Below, one piece after another: positions 27,128 to 34,585 of a stretch of DNA of 64,000 nucleotides. The notes below the pieces were generated by a model. It saw nothing but the letters and a program-made list of their open reading frames with translations, searched no databases and had not been told where the DNA came from. The stretch is taken from assembly GCF_009807005.1 (NCBI RefSeq), contig NZ_WUBR01000003.1, forward strand, positions 372,001 to 436,000, given 5' to 3'. The translations under genes and the position numbers were made by a program. How positions within the stretch are numbered: the stretch's first letter is position 1; each line of letters opens with the position of its first letter. The DNA comes from Aurantiacibacter rhizosphaerae (GTDB lineage Bacteria > Pseudomonadota > Alphaproteobacteria > Sphingomonadales > Sphingomonadaceae).

Positions 27128-28018
27128 TCAGGCATGCGCCCGCTGACGGGCGGAGAAATCCGTTTCGGATGGCGCTGCGGCGCGCTGCAACTGGAAATCG
27201 AACGCGATCATCGCGCTGTCGCCCTGCCGGTTGGGCATGGGCAACAGGCCTTCACGCGTGCCAAAAGCAAAATCATCCTTGGCAAAGGGATCGTCGCCGA
27301 AATTGATCTGTGTGGTCAGCGTGCGATAGCCGGGAGCCTCCACGAAGAAATGCACATGGGCCGGGCGATTGCCGTGGCGGCCCAGCATTTTCATCAGCTG
27401 ATCGGTCGGCCCGTCGGGCGGGCAGGCGTAGCCGGCGGGCATCTTGGAATGGAACTGATAGCGGCCATCGTCGCCCAGCTTGAGGCGGCGGCGATTGTTG
27501 AACGGCGTCTGTTCTCCCGTGGGATCGAAGTGGGAGTAGAACCCCTTCGAATTGGCGTGCCAGACATGCAGCAGCGCGCCTTTCACCGGCTCTCCATCGG
27601 GGCCGGTGACCTGGCCGGTCATATACAGCGTATCGGTGTCGTCGGGATCGCTGGTGAGATTGGCATCGCCTTCAACGATTGGCGCGCCCTCTACATACAG
27701 CGGCCCTTCGATGGTGCGCGGGGTGCCGCCGCTTTTACCGGCCTCTGCATCGCGCGCGTCCATCACCAGGTCCATGAAGTGTTCAAGACCCACGGCAGGA
27801 ACGATCAGGCCGTATTCGTCTGCGCCGCCCTGCAGGAAGCCGATAGCCTGCCAGAATTCGCTCTCGTTGATGTCGTGGCGAACGATGATTTTCATGATTC
27901 CTTCGACAAGGTCTCGCGTGATCGTTTGCAGGCGGTCGTTTCCGCCATCTTCGCTGATGCCGCTGGCCTTGTCCAAAAGGGTCTGGACTGCCTCTGTCTG
28001 TACAAAATCTTCGGTCAT
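27128..28018 (-). CDS. catA: Catechol 1,2-dioxygenase
   Basis: A 296-aa intradiol dioxygenase that cleaves catechol to cis,cis-muconate with non-haem Fe(III). Iron ligands are recognisable as Y161 (KGFYSHFDPTG), Y197 (MPAGYACPP), H221 and H223 (RPAHVHFFVEAPGYRTLTTQ). An N-terminal helical linker domain (residues 1-100) is present. The start at 28018 follows GGAGAGAG. It lies between catC and pcaI. Catechol is the expected end product of IAA breakdown by the iac enzymes, so this gene joins the two pathways. Confidence 0.95.
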   Translation of the reverse strand: MTEDFVQTEAVQTLLDKASGISEDGGNDRLQTITRDLVEGIMKIIVRHDINESEFWQAIGFLQGGADEYGLIVPAVGLEHFMDLVMDARDAEAGKSGGTPRTIEGPLYVEGAPIVEGDANLTSDPDDTDTLYMTGQVTGPDGEPVKGALLHVWHANSKGFYSHFDPTGEQTPFNNRRRLKLGDDGRYQFHSKMPAGYACPPDGPTDQLMKMLGRHGNRPAHVHFFVEAPGYRTLTTQINFGDDPFAKDDFAFGTREGLLPMPNRQGDSAMIAFDFQLQRAAAPSETDFSARQRAHA

Positions 28019-28046
28019 TTCAGATCTCTCTCTCCGGGATGCGTGT

Positions 28047-28337
28047 TTATCTGTCGTCGTCATGCAGGGATGATGGATGGCGGCACAGCGCCGTGACCCG
28101 CACATCCATGAATGGATAAAGCGGCAGCGACATCATGATGTCGTGCAGCTGCGAATTGTCGCGAACATCGAAGATGGAGACGTTGGAATACTGGCCGACG
28201 ACGCGCCAGATATGGCGCCAGGTTCCGGCCTTCTGCAGCTCCTGAAAACGGGCTTTCTCTGCCGCCTTCAGCTCCTCGAACTTGTCCTTGTCGAAATCGA
28301 TGGGGACGTTGACGTCCATTTCCACCTTGAAAAGCAT
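28047..28337 (-). CDS. catC: Muconolactone delta-isomerase
   Basis: A 96-aa protein starting MLFKVEMDVNVPIDFD; CAGGAG is upstream. It isomerises muconolactone to 3-oxoadipate enol-lactone. The sequence LQKAGTWRHIWRVVGQYSNVSIFDV and LPLYPFMDVRVTAL.HP follows the CatC pattern, and the length (90-97 aa) is right for the homodecameric isomerase. It sits between catB and catA. Confidence 0.95.
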   Translation of the reverse strand: MLFKVEMDVNVPIDFDKDKFEELKAAEKARFQELQKAGTWRHIWRVVGQYSNVSIFDVRDNSQLHDIMMSLPLYPFMDVRVTALCRHPSSLHDDDR

Positions 28338-28353
28338 GGTGAATTCTCCTGGC

Positions 28354-29505
28354 TTATCCGTGCGTGATCGTGCGTGTGGGCGCGCCGCGGGCAAGGCGCG
28401 CGATGGCCACCTCGTCCGGCGTGATGCCAAGGCCCGGCGCCTGCGGAACTTCGAGGGCGAAATCCCGATAGGTGAGGGGCGTTGTCAGAATTTCCTGCGT
28501 CAACAGCAGCGGGGCGAACAATTCGGTGCCCCATTGCAGATTGGGGAAGGTGCAAAACAACTGCGCTGCGGCGATGGAGCCAATGGCGGATTCCAGCATG
28601 GTGCCGCCATACAGCGCGGTGCCAGCCGCATCCGCCATCGCGCCAACGCGCCCGGCTGCGATCAGCCCGGCGGATTGTTCGATCTTTACCGCGAAAACAT
28701 CGGCTGCATCGGCATCGATAAAGGCTTGTGCGCTGACGGGCCCGGTCAGGCTTTCATCGGCCATGATGGCGATCTTACCCTGCGCCTTCAGTTCGGCCAT
28801 GCCCGCCACATCATGATTTACCAGCGGCTGCTCCACCAGATCGCAGCCTACATCGGCAAGCATGGCGATGCCGCGCATGGCGGTGTGCCTGTCCCACGCC
28901 ATGTTCACATCCACGCGGATCGATATCGCATCACCCAGGGCGCGCTTAATCCGGGCGACATGGGCAACATCTTCCGCCAGTTCGCGGCGGCCGATCTTCA
29001 GTTTGAAGACATTGTGCCTGCGGCGCGCGATCATGTCCTCAGCCTCGGCAATATCCGCCGCGGTATCGCCGCTGGCCAGCACCCACAGCACGGGCACCGC
29101 ATCGCGCACACGGGTGCCCAGAAGATCGCTTACGGGCACGCCCTGCCGCTTTCCCTGCGCATCGAACAGCGCGGTTTCCACCGCACATCGGGCAAAATTA
29201 TTGCCCGCGATATGCGCGGCCATGCGGGCAGAAGCGGCGAAGGGGTCCGCGCTTTGCCCGATCAACAGCGGAGCCAGGTAGCTATCGATATTGACCTTGA
29301 TCGATTCCGGCGATTCCGGCCCATAGGCCAGCCCGCCGATAGTCGTGCCTTCACCCCAGCCAACCACGCCATCGCTGCACGTGATCTTTACCAGGCAAAG
29401 CACCTGGCAATGCATCACGGCCATGGCCAGCTTGTGCGGACGGATAGTCGGCACATCGACCAGCATGGTCTCTATCCGGGCAATAGTGGCGGGCTGTTCA
29501 ACCAC
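28354..29505 (-). CDS. catB: Muconate cycloisomerase
   Basis: A 383-aa enolase-superfamily enzyme converting cis,cis-muconate to muconolactone. The N-terminal capping domain has LVDVPTIRPHKLAMAVM. The catalytic lysine pair is in FKLKIGRRE (about residue 170), metal ligands are in IRVDVNMAW, LVEQPL and IMADESL, and the opposing lysine is in AVKIEQSAG. The start is a GTG at 29505, ten bases after the beta-subunit stop codon; the next ATG (29466) would cut off conserved sequence. Confidence 0.93.
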   Translation of the reverse strand: MVEQPATIARIETMLVDVPTIRPHKLAMAVMHCQVLCLVKITCSDGVVGWGEGTTIGGLAYGPESPESIKVNIDSYLAPLLIGQSADPFAASARMAAHIAGNNFARCAVETALFDAQGKRQGVPVSDLLGTRVRDAVPVLWVLASGDTAADIAEAEDMIARRRHNVFKLKIGRRELAEDVAHVARIKRALGDAISIRVDVNMAWDRHTAMRGIAMLADVGCDLVEQPLVNHDVAGMAELKAQGKIAIMADESLTGPVSAQAFIDADAADVFAVKIEQSAGLIAAGRVGAMADAAGTALYGGTMLESAIGSIAAAQLFCTFPNLQWGTELFAPLLLTQEILTTPLTYRDFALEVPQAPGLGITPDEVAIARLARGAPTRTITHG

Positions 29506-29514
29506 CGTCGGCGC

Positions 29515-30018
29515 CTAAAGCAGGTAGCCAATTCCCCAGAGGGAATCGTCGGAATTCAGGAGGCGGATTTCCTTGTGATCGAGGCGCAGGCGATCACCGT
29601 CACGCACCAGCCGATAGGTTACATCCGCGCCCAGCAGCCGGGTACGGTTGAACTTGTATTCAACCACCTGCTGCGCGGCGCGCACTGTCAGCGAGCCATC
29701 GTCACCGGCCTCCTCCACAAAGCGGGATACCAGCCGCACGGTGCGGGCAGATGGCGCGGAGGACATGGAAAATCCGCTTTTCAGGCGTTTCGTGCGCGCG
29801 GCGCGCATTTCCGCATCGTCATAGGCCACGTTGAGCTGATCGATCCGCGCGTCTCCGTCCCGATCGATGGGGATGATGTAAAGGCCTTCGGGCGTCCACA
29901 GGTCCAGCCACTGGGCATAATCTTGCGTGTCCAGCAGTTCAGCTTCACGCCAGATGAAGCGGATTGCCTCATCCAGGGAGATCGCGTTCGTGGCGGTCTT
30001 TTCCATAACATCGCTCAT
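29515..30018 (-). CDS. iacD: Rieske oxygenase beta subunit, IacD-like
   Basis: A 167-aa ring-hydroxylating dioxygenase small subunit with the NTF2/SnoaL-like fold: SLDEAIRFIWREAELLDTQDYAQWLDLW, a family-type opening, and the C-terminal VVEYKFNRT and HKEIRLLNSD strands. The ATG at 30018 overlaps the alpha-subunit TGA (ATGA). It gives structural support to IacC. Benzoate and anthranilate dioxygenase beta subunits look alike; the IacD name depends on the surrounding iac genes. Confidence 0.82.
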   Translation of the reverse strand: MSDVMEKTATNAISLDEAIRFIWREAELLDTQDYAQWLDLWTPEGLYIIPIDRDGDARIDQLNVAYDDAEMRAARTKRLKSGFSMSSAPSARTVRLVSRFVEEAGDDGSLTVRAAQQVVEYKFNRTRLLGADVTYRLVRDGDRLRLDHKEIRLLNSDDSLWGIGYLL

Positions 30019-31283
30019 GCCGTCATCACTTTCTTCCACATGTCATAGGCAGCGCGCATGCCGGTTTCCGCGCTCACATCGGTCACGTGTTCGCCGGCCG
30101 CGTGGCCTTCCAGCGGCTGCTCTCCGCGATTGACCAAGATCCACAAATCATCGCCCGCAGCAGAGCCGCGCTGCACGCGTTCCCACCCCTCCGCATCATC
30201 GGGGGAGCCGAAACCCATCGGGCCCTGGAAATGTTCATGCAGACGCAGGCGCACACGATTGGCGGCATCGGGGCCGCCATCCATGCCGATGGCGATGTGG
30301 CGGATCTCGGTCTGATCCACCTTCACGGGCCGCAGCACGCGGAAGAATGCCATGGAACAGGCGACATTGGGGAACAGGTTCAGATTGAACCCGCCACCAC
30401 CCACGGCGCGCACCATCCTGCGCACCTTGTCTTCATCATGGCCTTCTTCTCGCAATTCCTGCGCCAGTGCTTCGAAACGTTCGGGGATCGGCGCGTCCAG
30501 GTTTTCATCCAGATCGACCAGATCGGGGATCATCACCATTACTGAATGGCCATTGCCCAGATCTTCCAGCCAGCCGCCCTGGCCCAGCACATCGAATATG
30601 TTGGTCGTCTCTGAATCGAGGGAATCGAGGAAGGTCTTGTGGACGATGGGGAAGTGATAGGCGTCAGTGGTGTTTTCCAGTTGGATCTTCCAGTTGCCAT
30701 CGAAGGTGAACTGGTGTTCGCCCAGCACCTTCACCGGGTATCCGGCGCCCTGTTTCATGAACAGGTCGATCCACTTTTTCGCCGGGCCGAGAAAATCGTC
30801 CAACGGCTCTATATCGTCGCGGAAAGTGGCGAAGATCATGCCGTTGTAGATTTCTGTGCGCAGCGAAATCAGCGGAAACTCTTCCTTGTCGAAATCCTCG
30901 CCGTAGACCTTGGAATGGGGCACGGCGCGCAGCTTGCCATCCAGCGCATAGCTCCAGCCGTGATAGGGGCACACGAACACGCTGGTCTTGCCGCTCTTCT
31001 GTTCGCAGATCGATGCCGCGCGATGGCGGCAGCGATTGAGCAGGACGTGGACCTTCATCTCCTTGTCGCGGGTCACGATCACCGGCTTGTCGCCCACCCA
31101 GCTTTTGACGAAGCTGTTCTTGATCGGAATTTCGCTGGTGTGGCCCACCCACACCCAGGTGTTCTTGAAGATCCGCTCCATCTCCTCGTCAAAAATGGCG
31201 GGATCGCGGTAGAGCGAGGTATGCACACGGTCTGACTGGACGAGTTCGCCAAAGTCGATCGCTTCAGCCTGCTGATCGTTCAT
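30015..31283 (-). CDS. iacC: Rieske oxygenase alpha subunit, IacC-like
   Basis: A 422-aa catalytic subunit of a ring-hydroxylating oxygenase. Rieske [2Fe-2S] ligands are C85 and H87 (NRCRHRAAS), C105 and H108 (VFVCPYHGWSY). The mononuclear iron site has H210 and H215 in TTDAYHFPIVHKTFLD. AAGGAG precedes the ATG. In iac clusters IacC/IacD act on the oxidised indoleacetate (dioxindole-3-acetate stage) on the way to catechol; benzoate- or anthranilate-type dioxygenases are the alternatives. It needs electrons from a ferredoxin that is not encoded here and a reductase probably encoded at 22458. Confidence 0.85.
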   Translation of the reverse strand: MNDQQAEAIDFGELVQSDRVHTSLYRDPAIFDEEMERIFKNTWVWVGHTSEIPIKNSFVKSWVGDKPVIVTRDKEMKVHVLLNRCRHRAASICEQKSGKTSVFVCPYHGWSYALDGKLRAVPHSKVYGEDFDKEEFPLISLRTEIYNGMIFATFRDDIEPLDDFLGPAKKWIDLFMKQGAGYPVKVLGEHQFTFDGNWKIQLENTTDAYHFPIVHKTFLDSLDSETTNIFDVLGQGGWLEDLGNGHSVMVMIPDLVDLDENLDAPIPERFEALAQELREEGHDEDKVRRMVRAVGGGGFNLNLFPNVACSMAFFRVLRPVKVDQTEIRHIAIGMDGGPDAANRVRLRLHEHFQGPMGFGSPDDAEGWERVQRGSAAGDDLWILVNRGEQPLEGHAAGEHVTDVSAETGMRAAYDMWKKVMTA

Positions 31284-31313
31284 TTTCGTCTCCTTGTTGC
31301 ACTCAGGGGCGCG

Positions 31314-32489
31314 CTAGGCATTGCCGGGCCGATGGGCCGCGGCGGGAAGGGAAATCTGTTTCTCTAATTCTCTGGCAAGCGCGCAAAGCGCCGCATCCTC
31401 GCCCTTTCGGCCCACCAGTTGCACGCCGGCTGGCAGCCGGTTTTGCGTCATCACCGGCAGGGTGATTGCCGGGTGGCCGGAAAGGTTGAATGGCCGAACC
31501 AGCCGCGTCAGCTTCACGGCAGCCGCAGCATCCGACGCTTCGCTTACCAATATCGGCTCGCTGGGAAGGGTGGGCAGCACCAGCGCATCGCAATCGGCAA
31601 GCGCTGCATCCACCTTGGCGGTGAAGCAGGAGCGAATGCTCTCCGCCTCTTCCATTTGTGCAGCGGTGATCTTGCCCGCCGCTGCCAGCCGTGCATCGAT
31701 ATCAGCGCCCAGCTTGCCAGATCCGACCAGGTGGCCAAGCTCTGCCGCCATTTCGCCCGCGATAATCGTCATCCCGGCGGCATGGGCATCAGCAAAATGC
31801 GGCAGCTCGATCTGCGTGATCTGCGCATCAACACGGGCAAGAGCGGCATCGAGAGCCTGCGTCACCGCAAGGTCGGCCTCCACCGTCACGCGCTTCAACC
31901 GCAGAGAATCTGGTGCAGCGGGAAGGGTGAAGCCGGGATAGATCGCTTCCATCGCCGCGATAAGCTGATCCATCGTTGCGGCGAAAGGGCCGATGCAATC
32001 GAGGGAGCTTGAAGCCGGAATGGCACCTGTGCGCGAAACCGAGCCGAAGGTGGGCTTCAGGCCGATGATGCCGCAACAAGCAGCAGGCATGCGGATAGAG
32101 CCGCCGGTGTCGGTGCCGATCGCGAAATCGGCCAGCCCCGCGGCAACCGCTGCGGCAGAACCGCTGGAGGAACCACCAACGATCCGATCCGGGAATTCAG
32201 GGTTGGGCGGGGTGCCGGTAAATTCGTTCTGGCCGGTCACACCATAGGCCAGCTCATGCATGTTGGCCTTGCCGATAATATGGCAGCCTGCATCGATCAG
32301 TGCCTGCACCACATCAGCATGGTTCTGCGCCGGTGCTGCATCGGCAAGCGCGCGGCTGCCGCAGCTCGTCACATGGCCGGCGATATCCAGGCAATCCTTC
32401 ACCGCAACGCGAGGGCCGCCCCGCTCACCCAGATCGAGCGAGGTGATGAGAACTGCCGAATCGTCCAAAGGGCCGGGAAAACTTGACAT
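31314..32489 (-). CDS. iacH: Amidase-signature enzyme, IacH-like
   Basis: A 391-aa amidase-signature hydrolase. The Ser-cisSer-Lys triad is visible: lysine in RVAVKDCLD (about residue 30), cis-serine and neighbours in GGSSSGSAAAVAAG (about 108), nucleophile serine in GTDTGGSIRMPA (about 131). The family is shorter here than GatA (~480 aa). It opens the ten-kilobase minus-strand operon running to the ferredoxin reductase. Operator F lies only 20-38 bp before its ATG, so it probably overlaps the promoter. The role of IacH in IAA catabolism is unclear in the literature I know; conjugate hydrolysis is possible. Confidence 0.85.
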   Translation of the reverse strand: MSSFPGPLDDSAVLITSLDLGERGGPRVAVKDCLDIAGHVTSCGSRALADAAPAQNHADVVQALIDAGCHIIGKANMHELAYGVTGQNEFTGTPPNPEFPDRIVGGSSSGSAAAVAAGLADFAIGTDTGGSIRMPAACCGIIGLKPTFGSVSRTGAIPASSSLDCIGPFAATMDQLIAAMEAIYPGFTLPAAPDSLRLKRVTVEADLAVTQALDAALARVDAQITQIELPHFADAHAAGMTIIAGEMAAELGHLVGSGKLGADIDARLAAAGKITAAQMEEAESIRSCFTAKVDAALADCDALVLPTLPSEPILVSEASDAAAAVKLTRLVRPFNLSGHPAITLPVMTQNRLPAGVQLVGRKGEDAALCALARELEKQISLPAAAHRPGNA

Positions 32490-32508
32490 ATCCGCTTTAT
32501 GTGACCAA

Positions 32509-32527
32509 TCACGGGAATAGTCAACTA
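32509..32527. promoter_or_regulatory. Operator copy F of the shared 19-bp motif
   Basis: TCACGGGAATAGTCAACTA lies in the 53-bp gap between divergent iacH (start 32489) and the marR gene at 32543. A bound repressor here would cover both promoters. Confidence 0.7.
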
Positions 32528-32542
32528 ATATGGAGCAGCGCG

Positions 32543-33007
32543 ATGAATTCTGCGATCGACAGGATGCTCAGCGGGAAAAGCGATCAGCTGTCTTACAAGG
32601 ATTGGCCCTTCTACTGGCTCACGCGCGCGCACGGACGCTATATCGATGCCCTGAATTCCGCGCTGGAGGACAGCCGTCTGGACCCGACCGAGTGGCGGGT
32701 GATCATGGTTTTGCAGGAAGACCAGTGGATTTCAGTGTCCGAACTGGCGAGCCAGGGAAACACCAAGCTTTCCACCATGACGAAGGCGGTCAAGCGGATG
32801 GAGAGGGAAGGGCTTGTCACCTTGCGCGAAGGGCTGCGTGATCGCCGCGTGACAGAGGTTTGTCTCACCCGCGTCGGGCATAACAAGATGGCCGATGCCA
32901 CGCAGGCCGCCGCCCATGTGTATCGCCGGGCGTTCATGGATATGTCTGTTGAACGCGTGGTGCTCTTGCGAGAAATGCTGACCGATCTTGCGGAGAATCT
33001 GCGGTGA
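32543..33007 (+). CDS. iacR: MarR-family regulator, IacR-like
   Basis: A 154-aa winged-helix regulator beginning MNSAIDRMLSGKSDQLSYKD, preceded by GGAG. The wHTH spans about residues 50-110 (WRVIMVLQEDQWISVSELASQGNTKLSTMTKAVKRMEREGLVT, wing LRDRRVTEVCLT). In iac clusters a MarR-type IacR represses the genes and responds to IAA. It is divergent from iacH over operator F, and first in a three-gene plus-strand operon with a hydratase-like gene and iacI. A paralogue lies at 22003. Confidence 0.87.
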   Translation: MNSAIDRMLSGKSDQLSYKDWPFYWLTRAHGRYIDALNSALEDSRLDPTEWRVIMVLQEDQWISVSELASQGNTKLSTMTKAVKRMEREGLVTLREGLRDRRVTEVCLTRVGHNKMADATQAAAHVYRRAFMDMSVERVVLLREMLTDLAENLR

Positions 33008-33026
33008 CAGGAGGCGGAGATTTTCG

Positions 33027-33842
33027 ATGAACAATCAAGCAATCACAAAAGCTGCTGAGACTATTGCTACTGCCCGCCGATCCTGCGTGGGCCTGCCCTC
33101 CTATCCCGGAGAAACACCCGCCAACCTTGCAGATGCCTATGCCGTTCAAAGTGCTGCCATGTCCCTTTGGGCTGAGCCGGTTGCGGGTTGGAAGGTCGGC
33201 CGGATCTCCGGCGATCAGGAGCGGGTGCATGGCGAGAATCGCTTCATCGGCCCGATCTATTCTCCCAGCGTCTGGTCCATTGGCCTTGACGATCCTGCGG
33301 CTTTTCCGGTGATCCGTGACGGCTCCGCTGCGCTGGAGGCGGAACTGATCGCGTGCATAGAAGTGCCCGATGGCGATTTGCAGCGCGAATGGACGGGCGC
33401 TTGCATCCCGTCGATCATACGCAGCTGGCACATCGGCATCGAAGTTGCCGGAAGCCCGCTGGCGAACATCGGCGACCTTGGGCCGCTGGTATCCATCGCG
33501 GCATTCGGCAACAATATTGGGCTGCTACTCGGCCCGGAGCTTCGGGCAGATACCGATATCGATTCGGTAAACTGCACGGTGTCCATCGCTGGCAAAGAGC
33601 ACGGCCCGCAAAGCGCCGGCGCACTGCCGGGCGGCCCGCATGAGGCGGTTGCCTTTGCTCTCAAGAAGCTGCGCGCACTGGGCCATCGCGTGCCTGCCGG
33701 AACGCTGATCTCCACTGGCGCCATCACCGGTGTTCATCCGGTGGCACCCGATCAGGATTGCCGCGCCCTGTTTTCTCCCGGCGGCAATCTGCAATGTCGC
33801 ACCCAGGCTCTCGCAACAAAGGAAGGCCAAAACCCATCATGA
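33027..33842 (+). CDS. 2-keto-4-pentenoate hydratase / FAH-superfamily protein
   Basis: A 271-aa protein of the MhpD/DmpE/HpaH hydratase-decarboxylase family. It shows LADAYAVQSAAMSLWAEPVAGWKVG (residues ~24-50), ALEAELIACIEVPDG with the acidic metal-site residues (about 110) and GALPGGPHEAVAFALKKL (about 198). AGGAGG precedes the ATG. In meta-cleavage pathways such enzymes hydrate 2-hydroxypentadienoate, but only ortho-cleavage genes are present here. It overlaps the next gene by four bases (ATGA). Its role may be on an intermediate or side-chain fragment of indole degradation; that is a guess. Confidence 0.82.
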   Translation: MNNQAITKAAETIATARRSCVGLPSYPGETPANLADAYAVQSAAMSLWAEPVAGWKVGRISGDQERVHGENRFIGPIYSPSVWSIGLDDPAAFPVIRDGSAALEAELIACIEVPDGDLQREWTGACIPSIIRSWHIGIEVAGSPLANIGDLGPLVSIAAFGNNIGLLLGPELRADTDIDSVNCTVSIAGKEHGPQSAGALPGGPHEAVAFALKKLRALGHRVPAGTLISTGAITGVHPVAPDQDCRALFSPGGNLQCRTQALATKEGQNPS

Positions 33843-34405
33843 CCCAGACTGTTCAGCATCAGCTTGACGAGCTGAAAGCCCGTGTTCTCGATCTGGAAGC
33901 CGAGGCCGAGATCAGGCGCATCCAGGCGCGCTATATGTTCCTGTGCGACACGCCGCTCCCCGAATTCGGCGTTGCCGATGATGCGCAGCGGATAGAGCTG
34001 ATCCTTGAGCTGTATACTGAAGACGCCGTGTGGGAAGGCGTTGGCGAATATTACGATGGCCAGTTCGGCAGGGCAGAAGGCAAGGCCGCTATCCGCGCAC
34101 ATTTCGAAGGCTTCTGGGGCGAAAAGAAGGACCCCGAACTGCTGCTGAATTGCCATTACCTGACATCCGAGCAGATCCATGTGCATGGCGACACCGCCGA
34201 TGGCCAATGGGTGCATATGCAGCCGTGGATCTTCTCCGACGGGAAGGCCCTGCTACGCTCCTCGCGCCTGAACAATGCCTTTCGCAGAGAGGCCGATGGC
34301 AGCTGGAAAATCACGCGCACCCGCACGGAGAATGTCTTCATCGCACCCTTGGCGGAAGGTTGGGCCAGCGATTTTCCCAGCCAGTCCGTCCTGATGCGCC
34401 CCTGA
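33839..34405 (+). CDS. iacI: SnoaL-like (NTF2-fold) protein, IacI-like
   Basis: A 188-aa protein with an N-terminal helix (residues 1-30, coiled-coil-like DELKARVLDLEAEAEI) and a SnoaL-like domain: YMFLCDTP, ELYTEDAVWEGVG, KAAIRAHFEGFW, TADGQWVHMQPW and WKITRTRTENVF. The start is fixed by the ATGA overlap with the hydratase gene. A SnoaL-like protein of similar size, IacI, is part of iac clusters; its reaction is uncertain, possibly a cofactor-independent isomerase or hydrolase step. It is the last gene of the iacR operon, close to tRNA-Ser. Confidence 0.75.
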   Translation: MTQTVQHQLDELKARVLDLEAEAEIRRIQARYMFLCDTPLPEFGVADDAQRIELILELYTEDAVWEGVGEYYDGQFGRAEGKAAIRAHFEGFWGEKKDPELLLNCHYLTSEQIHVHGDTADGQWVHMQPWIFSDGKALLRSSRLNNAFRREADGSWKITRTRTENVFIAPLAEGWASDFPSQSVLMRP

Positions 34406-34493
34406 GAAATACCGCACATGCATGGCCGCGCTGCCTTCGCTGTTACAACAGCGGCGGCTGTGCGGCGCATCGGCATTTGTAGGAAAGAGCCGG

Positions 34494-34585
34494 TGGCGGA
34501 GACGGAGGGATTCGAACCCTCGATACCCCGATAGAGGTATGGTTCCTTAGCAGGGAACTGGTTTCAGCCACTCACCCACGTCTCC
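34494..34585 (-). tRNA. tRNA-Ser (anticodon GCT)
   Basis: On the minus strand a 92-nt tRNA starts GGAGACG and ends CGTCTCC, G, CCA. The anticodon arm is GTTCC-CTGCTAA-GGAAC (anticodon GCT, reads AGC/AGU), there is a long class II variable arm (CATACCTCTATCGGGGTATCG) and the T-arm has GGTTCGAATCC. CCA is encoded. Confidence 0.97.

Noticed and set aside
30015..31283. Benzoate or anthranilate dioxygenase as the main call for the Rieske oxygenase
   Set aside because: Motifs cannot exclude it, but the neighbouring iacA, iacB, iacG, iacH, iacI and iacR homologues fit the IAA pathway better, and no ben/ant-type reductase is present.
34438..34453. CGCTGTTACAACAGCG palindrome after iacI
   Set aside because: It may be a weak terminator, but the hairpin is short and has no U-run; it does not match the shared operator.
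34494..34585. tRNA-Ser as an attachment site of an integrated element
   Set aside because: I found no integrase and no second copy of the tRNA 3' end in the window. I kept only a low-interest note on a possible old island.
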